In this document: in pieces, positions 22,047 through 32,315 of the stretch
Layout of the letters: the number at the start of each line of letters is the position of its first letter
Position numbering within the stretch: the stretch's first letter is position 1
Origin: Fonsecaea monophora
Lineage: Eukaryota; Ascomycota; Eurotiomycetes; Chaetothyriales; Herpotrichiellaceae
DNA: 64,000 bases
Direction: 5' to 3'
Assembly (NCBI RefSeq): GCF_001642475.1
Contig: NW_019173954.1
Span: forward strand, 62,001-126,000
The notes under the pieces: generated by a model
Seen by the model: only the letters and a program-made list of their open reading frames with translations
Told to the model about the DNA's origin: nothing
Database searches by the model: none
Program-made: the position numbers and the translations under genes

Positions 22047-23996
22047 ATGGATTGGGCGGCATCGAATCTCCCTCAGACGAAACCCAACACCTCTGTCCTC
22101 TCCCAGGGTCCCACCGCCACTCTGAACCTGGACCCCAAACTGCAGCGAGAGTTGTCTCGGCTCGATGACTCGATCCCCTTCAACCCCAGAGCCCGTTATC
22201 TCCATCACACCTGGGCGCAGACGTTCTTCTCGCGCCCGGAGCTGTATTTTCAGCCCGCGACAATCCCCGAGCTGCAAAAAGTCGTCACCTTAGCGCGACG
22301 ATGTCGAAGACGGGTTTGCGTGACGGGGTTCGGACATTCGCCGTCCGACCTGACATGCACCTCGTCTTGGCTGGTCAACCTCGACAAGCTCAATCAAGTC
22401 TTGGAGAAGGACGTCGACGGGACTCCTGGCCTCTATCGCATCCAGGCCGGCATATCCCTGCATGATCTGAACGTGGAGTTGGCCAAGCACGGTTATACCC
22501 TGCCCAATCTGGGATCCATCGACGTCCAGTCGGTCGCGGGGGTCATCTCGACCGGCACGCACGGCTCGAGTCTCAAGCACGGCCTGATCTCCGAGTCGAT
22601 AACTTCGCTGACGATCCTTCTCTCCAATTCGCAGCTCGTCACGTGTTCGGCCGCCAAAAACCCTGAACTCTTCCGGGCCGGCCTCCTCTCGCTGGGCGCG
22701 CTGGGCATCATCGTCGAGATCACGATCCAGGCCGTGCCGGACTTCAAAATCTCCTGGTCCCAGTCCCTCCACACCCTGAGCTCCGTTCTGGACTCGTGGA
22801 ACTCTGACCTCTGGACCAAGGACGAATTCACCCGGGTGTGGTGGCTGCCTTACCTCCAACGCGCCGTGATCTGGCGCGGCTCGCGGACTGACGCCCCGAC
22901 TCGTCCTCCAAACACCACTTTCTATGGAGGAATGTTCGGCTACTATGTCTACCACAATCTGCTCTGGTTGTCCAACACCTTCCCACGCATCTTGCCGTGG
23001 ATCGAATGGTTCGTCTTCGGCATGCAATACGGCTTCAAGCCGGGCAACTTCGTCATGTCCGCGGTGCAGCCCGCCCGCGAGGGCCTGCTCATGGACTGTC
23101 TCTATTCACAATTCGTGAACGAATGGGCCTTGCCGCTGGACAAGGGGCCTGAGGCGATCACGCGGCTCGCGGCGTGGATCAACCACGACGACGCCACCGC
23201 GCGCATCCCGGTCTCCAGCAAGGGAGTCTGGGTGCATTGCCCCGTCGAGGTGCGCGTCACGCACACGGGCCAGGAGTCGCCCAACCGTTCCGGGGTGCGC
23301 GCGTACCTCGACCCCACCGTCCCCGACGGACCGACGCTATACCTGAATGCCACGTTATACCGGCCCTACGGCCGCGACCCGCCCTGCCACGCCACGTACT
23401 ACGAAGCCTTTGAGTATCTCATGAAAGAGCTCGGCGGGAAGCCGCACTGGGCCAAGAACTTCTCCGACACGGCCGGCGAGTACATCGACGCGGCATACGG
23501 CAGCGACATGCGCGCGTTCATGCAGGTCCGCGACGACAGCGACCCCGAGGGCATGTTCTTGGGGGAGTGGCACCAGAGGTATCTGCCCCTGAAGACGAAG
23601 ACGGGTACGACGACAACAACAACAGCCCCAACTGGATCGCACGCCACGGCACATGCTGGATTGAGGCTGATGGAGTCAGAAGTCCGCCGGACGAAGAAGG
23701 GCCTCGGCTGGGGCTTTGGCGACGGCATCCTGTGGGAAGGGAGACAGCGAGCCGCCGCAGGTGATGGCGATGACGACGACGACGATGGCGACGCCGCTTA
23801 CGGCCGCGCGGGCCAAGAACTGCGCGCGGCTCATCTGGGAGATGACCGGAAAGCCGGGGCCGGAGGACACGGGAATGGCGACGAGACGCCCAGTCCGCCA
23901 GCCACCACGACCAGCGAGGAGTCGTTCGATTACATGGCCAAAGGCGAGGCGAGCGTCTATGCCGTCAAGGAAGGGGAGGGGGAAGCAGGTGATTAG
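22047..23996 (+). CDS. ALO1: D-arabinono-1,4-lactone oxidase
   Basis: A single exon of 649 residues from the ATG at 22047 (MDWAASNLP). Residues about 70-240 form the FAD-binding domain: GFGHSPSD (His about 97, the position of covalent flavin attachment in yeast Alo1) and ISTGTHGSSLKHG. The ALO domain follows, with VWWLPY and the KPHWAK motif that is a hallmark of the family. The enzyme oxidises D-arabinono-1,4-lactone to dehydro-D-arabinono-1,4-lactone, the last step of D-erythroascorbate synthesis, at the mitochondrial outer membrane in yeast. The chain continues about 100 residues past YLPLK with an Asp run and Gly-rich tail, longer than yeast Alo1 (526). An unspliced intron in this tail cannot be excluded. 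The assignment is firm for the core. Confidence 0.9.
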   Translation: MDWAASNLPQTKPNTSVLSQGPTATLNLDPKLQRELSRLDDSIPFNPRARYLHHTWAQTFFSRPELYFQPATIPELQKVVTLARRCRRRVCVTGFGHSPSDLTCTSSWLVNLDKLNQVLEKDVDGTPGLYRIQAGISLHDLNVELAKHGYTLPNLGSIDVQSVAGVISTGTHGSSLKHGLISESITSLTILLSNSQLVTCSAAKNPELFRAGLLSLGALGIIVEITIQAVPDFKISWSQSLHTLSSVLDSWNSDLWTKDEFTRVWWLPYLQRAVIWRGSRTDAPTRPPNTTFYGGMFGYYVYHNLLWLSNTFPRILPWIEWFVFGMQYGFKPGNFVMSAVQPAREGLLMDCLYSQFVNEWALPLDKGPEAITRLAAWINHDDATARIPVSSKGVWVHCPVEVRVTHTGQESPNRSGVRAYLDPTVPDGPTLYLNATLYRPYGRDPPCHATYYEAFEYLMKELGGKPHWAKNFSDTAGEYIDAAYGSDMRAFMQVRDDSDPEGMFLGEWHQRYLPLKTKTGTTTTTTAPTGSHATAHAGLRLMESEVRRTKKGLGWGFGDGILWEGRQRAAAGDGDDDDDDGDAAYGRAGQELRAAHLGDDRKAGAGGHGNGDETPSPPATTTSEESFDYMAKGEASVYAVKEGEGEAGD

Positions 23997-23998
23997 AT

Positions 23999-24022
23999 GG
24001 GATAGGATGGGATGGGATGGGA
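23999..24022 (+). repeat. GGGAT-type pentanucleotide repeat
   Basis: About five near-perfect GGGAT/AGGAT units follow directly after the ALO1 stop codon. It is a simple repeat, not telomeric. Confidence 0.7.
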
Positions 24023-24125
24023 TTCGCCGAGACGGGACGGGAGATGCTGGATGCCGGTGATGATGATTGATGATGCCGGGATGAACAGCCATCCCACTTT
24101 GTCGTTGCGCAAAAGGGGATACCTT

Positions 24126-24148
24126 GGTGGTGGTGGTGGTGGTGGTGG
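24126..24148 (+). repeat. (GGT)n microsatellite
   Basis: About eight GGT units in the convergent 3' region, followed by imperfect GCTGGT units. Similar GGT runs occur near 38627 and 51732, each in a 3' flank. Confidence 0.8.
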
Positions 24149-24552
24149 CGCTGCTGGTAGTGCTGCTGGTGGTGCTGAGATGGAGCACCGGAGATCGAGG
24201 TAGTCAACTCGTGCGTGATTCTTTTGGTTTTTTTTAAAGGTCATTTCTACTGCTTCATCCCTCCAAAACACAGACATATCTATATCTATATATTGTACGA
24301 GGACCTGTCAGGGCTAAGAACGCACAGAGGCCTGTCCACTCACTGTCCACTTCGATTCCACCCAATGATTTATACCGCTTCTCCAAAGTCCCGTCCTTTT
24401 CATAATTGGATCGAATCTACCGCCAGCAAGGGCGAAGCGTTGACAACAGTACTTAGTACTCACATAGTACTTTCGTGGCTTCAAATCGAAAACCGGCCTG
24501 ACTATCATAGGTCCACGCTGCCCTGAGGTGCAAGGCTATGGCCTCAAGCGAA

Positions 24553-26287
24553 TTACACAGTCTGCTTCTTCTGTGTTTGTGTAGATTTCCAAATCAACAC
24601 CAATTGCGCGGCGACGTCGTCCAAAAACTCGGTGCTGGCCCAGCCCATGACCCACGCCAACGCTCTAAAGAATTCCCTGGTCGTGGACCGGATCGTCGCG
24701 TGACAAACGCTCAGGACGTGCAAGTTGTAGAAGCGGGCGTTTTCCAGCGACGTGGTATAATGTAGCCAGAGCAGGAGGATGGGGCCTTCATGGGTGATGG
24801 AGAAGGCGAGAGGGTCCTTCTTGCCTTGGTCGGTTCCTGGCGAGCGACGTTCAGTGAGCTCGGCGAGCCGGCCCTGCATGACGAGCATGCAGCTTCCAGA
24901 TCCAGCGGCCTGGTTCTCTGCCTCGTACATGCTCTTGCCAGTCGCGTACGACTTCCCTTCCACGACCATGGATGGAAAGCGTATATGGAGTGCGGGAAGG
25001 GTGGGGTTGGACAAAAGTTCCTGTTCGTACTGCAGATCCTTCAACATCTCCTCGGCGTCCAGCTTGTTGACGCCCAACGACACCAATTTCTTGGCGACGA
25101 CCGCGCGGGGAAATCCTATCGTAATGTCCGGGCGAGCGTTCTTGACACAGTTATTGTCAAGCTTTGGCGGAGGTGGCGGCGGTGGCGGCATGGTTATCTC
25201 GGTGGCCCCTGGCGAAACGTAAGACGTCTCTGCCTGCTGCCGCTTGTTCGGGCGGTCATCGGAGAAGCCTATGTCGTTGAGAGACTTGTGCGGAGCACCA
25301 GAGCGGTAGGATTTTCGTTGAACCATAGGTTTCAGGGCAGGGTCCCACTCTAAGCTCAAGTTAGCAGAACGATAGTGCTGGTACGCAAAGTCTACAGTAC
25401 CTGCTTTCCTTCGGAAGGCAAAAGCTTTGCCGAATAGCTGGCGATTCATTGCTTCCAGTGCCTGATATATCAATTCGGCGCAATCATCTTCTCCACTCGC
25501 GACTTCCAGGGCGTCAGGAAAGTCATTGCACAAGTCATCTGCGATCGCGAAAACGAGTTTCTCCCTTTCTTTATCGAGCTTAGGTTGGACGATGGCGTTG
25601 ACTCTGTGCTCGAGGTGTTCTGAAATACATCGGTGCTGAAAGACTATTCTGGCACGGTCCAGTGAATTCAGGCGGTAATTGCAAAGCGCGAGAGATGTTT
25701 TCTGCGAGGACACGGACGCTGTATCCTGGTTCATCTCTGCCGTGCTCGATCGTCGCGAGACTGTTCCCTTTTTTTCTGCCATCCAGTCGCATGTCTCCGA
25801 TGCTGTCTCGCTATTGAGCTTTTCCAGATTCTCCCAATTGAGAAGGTCCTTGGATGGAGGCAACTCCGCCACCGACTGTGAACCTTCCTGTCGTCGCTTG
25901 TCCGGTTTCTCGTCTTTAAATTCGCGTTTCCGTTTCCCTCGTGTGGGTTGCAAAGGCTCCAGTGGGCTTCCAGTCGCTGTCGAATCTGGTTGTATAGACC
26001 GGAGTGGAAGGGACTCGACGCTTGGGGCATTTGGTGAGGGTAGTAGAAGGTCGGGTGGTCCTTCTGGACAGAGAGGGATCGAAGATTAGTCCATCAGGTG
26101 TGCGCGCCGCTCATATCAGGGAGGTCTTGCTGGAGGCGGCGACCTTTCTGCTCCTCTTGACGCCTGCGGATTGTCTGGTTTCTTTAAATTGTTAGCAATG
26201 GTGGCTACCTGAGGAGGTCAACAGGAGATGGGGAGACGTACGTGTTGCAGATGTGTGCGCACCTCCAATTGTGCGCTTCGGAGGCAT
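24553..26287 (-). CDS. DUF7924-type fungal protein with nuclease-like D...ExK signature
   Basis: Proposed exons are 26242-26287, 26131-26181, 25401-26063 and 24553-25349, giving 518 residues. The N-terminus (MPPKRTIGG) is basic and the first half disordered. A poly-proline run (PPPPPPPP) precedes the domain. The C-terminal domain (about the last 210 residues) reads PDITIGF, FPSMVVEGKSY, YEAENQAAGSGSCML, FSITHEGPILLLWLHYTT and WASTEFLDDVAAQLV, the pattern of the fungal DUF7924 family. Asp in PDITIG plus Glu-x-Lys in VVEGKSY resembles a PD-(D/E)XK nuclease core; that is an inference. The intron 25350-25400 is 51 bp, in frame and stop-free, with TGCTAAC and TTAG, so the protein may occur with or without 17 extra residues. 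Intron 26064-26130 needs a GC donor and is the weakest junction. The 25953 start gives a shorter 466-residue form. Confidence 0.72.
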
Positions 26288-26812
26288 GTTGACTCGAGGA
26301 AGAAAAGTCGAGACATGGGACAGGGGAGAGGTTATATTGGCGCCTGTGCGAGTGTAAGAGCAACGGACAGCAGTTTGGGGATTTGAGAGGGCGCGAGGAA
26401 ATGTTTCAGACACGGCAAAGCGTTTCGCGGGGTAATAATAATATCATAATAATTGACTTCGGTCGATTCGAGAAACCTAATCTGGTAACTTGGTAATAAC
26501 CTTAATCATTCTTTGTGAAACTACAATCATCAGAAAGTAGTAATCAATAGATGAAGCACGGGTCAGGGCATATATAATGGTTCGTCATTCATTCTAAATT
26601 GACAGTAATTGCTTTGGCTCGCACGCACCACTGCTACCGTCGTCTCAGAAATCCACAACAGAGCCTCAACAAATTGCTGCCAGTGTAAATCCAACTTATA
26701 TGGTTCATGTATGTTTATGAAGATCGCCACCGCTCTCCCTCTCTTTCGCAAACACTTCGTAGGGACCATCTCCGCTGCCCCACGGTACCTTACCCATTCT
26801 GCTATTGACAAC
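26288..26812. other. Promoter of the DUF7924 gene and 3' region of the transporter gene
   Basis: Both flanking genes read leftward. An AT-rich block with TAATAATAATATCATAATAATT lies at about 26432-26452. A CT-rich segment (about 26735-26760) precedes the transporter stop. No coding frame was recognised. Confidence 0.4.
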
Positions 26813-29165
26813 TCACACCGTCTTGATCTCTTCTCGCGTGACACTCGCGCGTCTCTCCGCCTCCTCGTGTTCATGCATCTCGCGTCGCTGCTCGCTAATA
26901 TCCCTGACAATGCCACGGTCCAATGTGTACAGCGGCTTCAGCTCGGCCGACTTCTGCCAGAAGATGTAGCGTTTGATGAACCACGGAAGCCAGGTACCGG
27001 TCTGGTATGACATGAACCTGCGGGTCGGGACTGCGAAGATGTAGTCTAGTTCTTCGAGTGTACGTTGCTGTGGGGGAAAAGTTACTGATGTTAGCCAGAC
27101 GCACAGATGGACGGATTGGGGTGAACGGCGATGATGATGTATTACTGGAGCTTACCTTGGTTTCAGGAACCCAGAAGAAGATCATGATCAGGGCCAAGAT
27201 GTTCAGGCCGGCAAAGAAGCCAAAGGCACCTGTCGGAGTGAATGCTGCGAGAATCTTGGGAAAGGTCAAGCCCAGTACTGCGGCCCAGAAGAGGCACGTC
27301 GCAACCGCCCAGCCCATGCCAACCTCGCGGTGAGACAGCGGGAAGACCTCGGCCGAGTACGTGAATGGTACCGGACCTTCACCCGGCGAGTAAAAGGCAG
27401 CGAAAAGGTACACAAACAGTGCAATGACACCCAAGTGGGCACTGCTCGATTTGGGAATGTAGAATGCAAACCCCCCGGCAAGGAGTGTCCAGGCCATGTT
27501 CGGGAACGTGAACAGCAACAAGGCACGTCGACCGAACGTGTCAATCGTGAGGAAAGCGGGAATGGCGAAGAGGAAATTGACGGCGCCGAAGCCAAAGGAA
27601 CCCAGTAGCGCCTCGAAGTCGGACGCCCCACCCTCCCGGAAGATGGTCGACGAGTAAAAGGCCATGATGTTGATGCCACACATCTGTTGTGCGATCATGA
27701 CTGTGAAGGAAGCAAGAGTGGCGCGACGGACACGAGGCATGGTAAACAGCTGCATAAATCGTGAGATATAGGTAGAATCGCCGACGATGTCGTGTTCGAT
27801 ATCGATCTGAGTACTGATATAGTACAAGTCCCTAGCGGCGAGGAGAGGATGGTTTCTGAGTTTGAGGAGAGATTGATACGCTTTGGCTATTTTGTCGTGC
27901 TTGATATACCATCTCGGGCTCTCACTGTTTTGAAGCAAAGCGTTAGATTGGTGTCATCAAGGTGCAGATTTCGGAGGCTTCAACTGCTGATAGGTTGCGA
28001 AAGAAACCCAACGAAAACAGTAACACAGCTGTAAGGCATAGACTTACGGGCAGAGAAAGACCAATATAGCCAGGGGAATGGCAGGTATAAAGGCGGAACC
28101 GAGCTGAAGACGCCAGCCAATGTCACCAGCTTTCCACACAGCCAGGTTGAAGGCAGTCCCTAGGAAAATCCCGAAAGCCGTCCAAAATTGCCATGTCATA
28201 ACGAGGGCACTGCGATAAAATCGTCAGCCACGTGAGGTATGCGAGCATAAGGGATTCTCGTGACGGCGTCAATCTCGGGACGGGAATACTCACCCTCGAA
28301 TTGCGGCAGGAGAGTTCTCGGCAGCGAACACAGGTGTAGTGGCGCCCTTCAAACCCATACCAATGCCCATGAGGACACGTGTAGCAAGCAACTGTTCCCA
28401 CGTTTGGCAGAATGCTCCACCGATGGGCGTTGCAATCAGAAAGATGGCCGATGTGAAGATGGTACCTCGACGACCGAAGTAATAGTTACAGGGATCAGAG
28501 AGCCAGCAGCCCAGGAAAGCGCTGCCGATGTAGGGCGCCGAATTGACAAGTCCAATGATCCAGAAGTCTCTCTCGTAGCCCGGCTGTCCTTCTGGTGTAT
28601 CCAGGCCAAAGGCTTCTGGGAACGACAAATTGGCACCGTTGGTTCCGGTCTGATCCCAGCCTTGGACTGCGGCACCGATGGAACAGACTATGACGGTCAT
28701 GTATAGCTTCATTGGATGTTTCCATTTGCGTGAAACCTCTATGCGGAGGGCATCCTTCTCATCCTCGGTGAGGAATGAGAGACTCTCAAATTGGCCTGGG
28801 TTCTGGGCGACCAAGGCACCTTTCTTTATCAGCTCGACCTCGGAGGTCATGCCCGCACGGTTTGCAAATTCTTCAACCTGTAGACTACCGTGTCAGTTTG
28901 CGGCTGGTACAGATTATTGGGAGTTCCTCACATTGGCCAACAACTCTTCTTGGGGAATATCAGCAAGAGGGTTGGAGATCCTGTTGAATGTTTAGCTAAA
29001 AGACCCAAGAACCAAGGCGAGAGCGGCGTACTTTGCGTCCAAGTTCTTGTTCCTGTTCAAATCCGCGATGGACGAGCGCCGGCGCTCCGGACCTGAAGAC
29101 TTCTCATGGTCCGTGCTGCGCCTGTTGTCGAAGCTGTCTGTAGCCTTGGTGTCCGACATGTTCAT
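26813..29165 (-). CDS. MFS sugar/polyol transporter
   Basis: Six exons (29032-29165, 28932-28980, 28294-28877, 28048-28209, 27156-27924, 26813-27067) give 650 residues; all introns are GT-AG and in frame. It has about 12 membrane segments. Sugar-porter motifs include GCWLSDPCNYYFGRRGT (motif A, after TM2), ESPRWYIK (end of TM6) and PETK (end of TM12). WDQTGTNGANLSFPEAFGL in the first loop and AENSPAAIRGALVM are typical of a fungal subgroup often annotated as myo-inositol or polyol transporters. It should import a sugar or polyol with protons across the plasma membrane; substrate is uncertain. N- and C-terminal tails are long, charged and cytosolic. The start at 29165 (MNM) or the ATG six bases downstream both fit. 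Confidence 0.88.
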
Positions 29166-30135
29166 GAGTTACCGGCCAGCCAATGTGAAGGAAAGTAACT
29201 GAGAAATTCGACGGGACTAGAGATTTTCATAAAGGGGGGACACTGGGTCCCAGCTTTTTCATATACGTCGACCATCTATCATTCCGCAAAAACCCCGCGC
29301 GCTGATCAAGTTCGGAGAAACGCACAATGGAGTGCGGGTGACATCGTCTCAAAACATCACAGAGAGTTTTGCGTTTCAAGAACCCCGGAAGATGGCGTGC
29401 GATAGGCCCAGTTCAATCGACGTGATAGTGCTTCTGGAAGGCAGAATCTCTGGTGGAAGCCTTGTGGACCGCCCTCCCCACTTGTAACCAAAGCCCTTGG
29501 CAGCGGAGAAAACTCCACCTCATCAAGAACAAGAACTGCGGGCTGAATTTGGCAGATGTCATTTGGCATTGCCCAGAGGTGAGTCTCAATAACCTTACAG
29601 TGCTTGGTGCCCCAGACAGAAGCAAGCATATTCTTGGGTTCTGGGGTAGAGATATCGTTTAGAGAGCTGAGGGTGAGTGCCGCCTTTGGAAGCCAATATT
29701 GAATGGAAAATCCGCAGCTAGAGATGGTTTAGCACCAGAGAATCTCGAGTCGCTTGAAGGAGGAGATAAAGCAGTCCCTCTGAAAAGGCCTGGCAGTCAC
29801 TGTCAAAGTTGGACCAACACTGAGCATGGGAGGTTGAACAGCGGTGGAGGAAAGGAAGTCGCCCAGGTGGGTAAGAATGTAACAGCGGGAACGCCTTGCC
29901 AAGATGCCGGGTGGATGCCAAGGGCGGAGATCATCTTGGTTTGCTCGGCGGAATCTGCACTGTGCATCCCACGGGTTATTGAACCGATGGCCCTCAGCCT
30001 GTGGAGACTGATCAGCCTTCTCTGCTCAAAGGACTACGTCACCCTTCCCCAGAGGGACAAGAACAAGACGTATCATCGTGCGAAAAATTGTCCTACATCT
30101 TCAACCCTCTTACCTCCTTTTGGCAGCCCTTGTGA
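29166..30135. other. Intergenic region upstream of the transporter
   Basis: This 970-bp region should contain the transporter promoter next to 29165. The plus-strand open frame 29699-30346 (215 codons) overlaps the decayed gene and shows no conserved motif, so it was not called. Nothing else was recognised. Confidence 0.35.
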
Positions 30136-31034
30136 TCACCAACCCACACTGCCCACATTAGAATATCCCTGCACATCACTCCGGGTTTCATCAGCCTGTC
30201 CGCATTTCTTGGCCCCTCTGAGATCTCGAATTTCTGTCAAGGCAAAGCCGCCTCCATTGCCGATGACTTCCCTGCAAATAAGAGAGAGCCAGACATGGAC
30301 GGGAGAGGTCAGACAAGATTACTTACCCCATATGCGACGACAGTAAAACATCCAGGATGACTCTCTATAGAGCCCCTTGGGGGAGTGCACCGTGGTAAGG
30401 CGATACCACAGTCAATCGTGAAGGTAATATTGGTTTGCTTGACGAATGACCTGGTCATATCCCCGTCCAACCGTCTGAGTCGTTGGCATTTGCCCAATGC
30501 TGCACCAAGGATGTCGGTCTTGGCTAATGCTGAGATACCATTGAACATGTCCAAGGTATAGCTTGGTTCAGGCGTCAACACTGGCCGTTTGACATCTGCA
30601 AAGACACCATCGTCCTAGAACCCAAACTCGACAAGCTTTAGTGCCGGATAGAACGGCCGACCTGAGGATCCAGCCACTCAATTGAAAAGTTTCGATGTAA
30701 GTAATCCGTTGGATCCACTTCTGTGACCCCTTGTTGAATGAAGGAATTTCGATTGGGTGGGTGAAGCCCGTGTAGATGGCAGGGCGTTTGTCCGCAGTGG
30801 TTGAGCTTCTGTTTTGATCTTTTTGCTAACTCTTAGCAGCGTCAGAGAGCTCGTTACCTTTAAGATTGAGGCGGTTTTTCTCCAACTGCCTATCGCTATC
30901 TTCCACCTTTCTTGGACTTTGATCTCGATCTTGTCGAAGACGAAACCATAGACCTTGATCCGTATTTCTGCTGGGACGGCGAGAAAAGGGGCACTGTCTC
31001 CAGATGGTTCCGCGGCTTGTGAAAGCGATATCAC
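30136..31034 (-). pseudogene. Decayed gene of a fungal F-box-like/'PAEIR' family
   Basis: The minus strand encodes pieces of one protein in shifting frames. 31034-30850 reads PFLAVPAEIRIKVYGFVF and LLRVSKKIKTEAQPL, the opening typical of many fungal F-box-like proteins. The frame then changes without room for an intron to PAIYTGFTHPIEI and WIQRITYIETFQL, and changes again to RPFYPALKLVEFGF. A TAG stop follows, then VKRPVLTPEPSY and MFNGISALAKTDILGAALG. After a good donor (GTAAGTA, about 30323) comes GNGGGFALTEIRDLRG in a phase that does not match. There is no in-frame ATG between the upstream stop and the first block. Together these suggest a pseudogene; sequencing error or unusual splicing remains possible. 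No function is assigned. Confidence 0.45.
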
Positions 31035-31716
31035 TGGCGTGATGATCGGAAGTCAAAGAATTTCCACGTGACACGGGCATGGGGACTCCGGCAATTTGAG
31101 CGCCAGGTGACAAGGATCCTGAAGAGTGTAATGGTACAGGAAAGAATGCAAGAGGCGGGAAACAATCGAAGGTAAAGACAAGAAGAACGAAGCCAGAGAG
31201 TGAGGAGATTCAAGGAGAAGAGGCGAGGCGTGATACAAACATGACGGTCACGGTCGGTGGCGCCATCACTCGGGCCTTTGAACTGTCATTGAGTGCGTTT
31301 GACGGGGACCGAAGAGAAACTTCAGTACCTGATGAGTGCATGAACAAGAGTTGGAGAGAACCAGCAAGAGATGATTTGAGAATGGCTGAGTATAAAATCA
31401 ATTGTCATCCGTCAAGTCGCCACTCCAATCACCATTACCACCAACTAACTGCCAGGCGGAACTTCATCCCTGGATCAAGCGCATCAGAATCTGCATGAGG
31501 GGGTATCATTGAGACATAAGGGACAAAATTGTTCGTGATTTCATCGGCTAGTTCCGCATGACACCAAGATCCGAATGTTGCCCGATGGATCCTGTGTTTC
31601 ACCTTGATGACCAGCCACTTCATCTAGACGCGACTGCGCCGGTACCAGCGTCGACGTGCGTATCTGACAAGCTTTGGTAAGCACACACTGATCCTTCTCA
31701 GATCTGGTGATCAACC
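31035..31716. other. Intergenic region between the decayed gene and the MARVEL gene
   Basis: This 682-bp region holds the 3' end of the MARVEL gene at its right side. Small open frames on both strands show no conserved feature. A TATAAA-like site (TATAAAA) lies at about 31391-31397 on the plus strand. Nothing else was recognised. Confidence 0.35.
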
Positions 31717-32315
31717 TTACGGTCCTTGAGCGACGGGGGCAGCCGCGACGGTCTTGCGCCTCTCGCGATGGACAAACCAGAGGCCAACCAAGGCGCTCAG
31801 GATCCAGAAAATCGCAGACAAGAAAGAGAAGGCCTCGGCAGCTCGATAGCGACCACAGAACCCATGAAAACTGATTTGATTCCAGTCAAAGGTATCTCCG
31901 TCACAGCCGGTCCCATTGGCCCATTCGACGAGAAGCCCAAAAGAGGCAAACCAGGCAAAGGACAGGATGATATCCATGGGCCCTGTTTCAGCGAGTCAGC
32001 ATATATTCCCTTGGCACTACATTGCCGTCTTTGAAACGTACAGTGGAAGAAGCCGCCGGCGAACGGGAGCAACCAGAGTAGACCGAGGAGGAGGGAGATT
32101 CCGGCCACAATCTCGATGTAGATAAAGCGCGCGAGGGGCCAACCGTTCCCGTGGCGGTAGTCATCTAGGTAGGAGCCGACGATGCCTGCAACGACCTGCG
32201 CACAAGATCAGAAACGCTAAAAAAAAGTGAGTTCGATCAGAGTTGCACTTACACCCGCGAAAGCGAGCTCACAGACACGCAGGCCCATAGATACAATTCT
32301 GGAGATGACAGGCAT
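31717..32315 (-). CDS. MARVEL-domain membrane protein
   Basis: Exons 32253-32315, 32042-32195 and 31717-31982 give 160 residues. There are four hydrophobic segments at about 5-30, 46-66, 72-92 and 120-142. The pattern RIVSMGLRVCELAFAGVVAG in the first, a short first loop (DYRHGNGWP), and WPMDIILSFAWFASFGLLV in the third are characteristic of fungal MARVEL-domain proteins. Two cysteines flank the last loop (GTGCDGDTFDW and HGFCGRYRAAEAFSF). Such proteins sit in the plasma membrane or in vesicles and associate with sterol-rich domains or vesicle fusion sites; the exact role is not known. All splice sites are GT-AG and in frame. No signal peptide is needed. Confidence 0.82.

Larger units (their letters stand above)
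23997..24552. other. Convergent 3' region with microsatellites
   Basis: The ALO1-like gene (+) and the DUF7924 gene (-) end towards each other here. The stretch opens with a short GGGAT-type tandem repeat (about 23999-24022) and contains a GGT run at about 24126-24148. A TATATC-rich patch lies near 24279-24293. No coding frame was recognised. Confidence 0.45.

Noticed and set aside
22290..23027. 245-codon minus-strand open frame
   Set aside because: Antisense shadow of the ALO1-like gene in GC-rich DNA.
23999..24022. Telomere-like repeat
   Set aside because: The unit is GGGAT, not TTAGGG, and it is only five copies long in an internal 3' region.
29699..30346. 215-codon plus-strand open frame
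   Set aside because: No recognisable domain, overlaps the decayed minus-strand gene, and codon use looks random.
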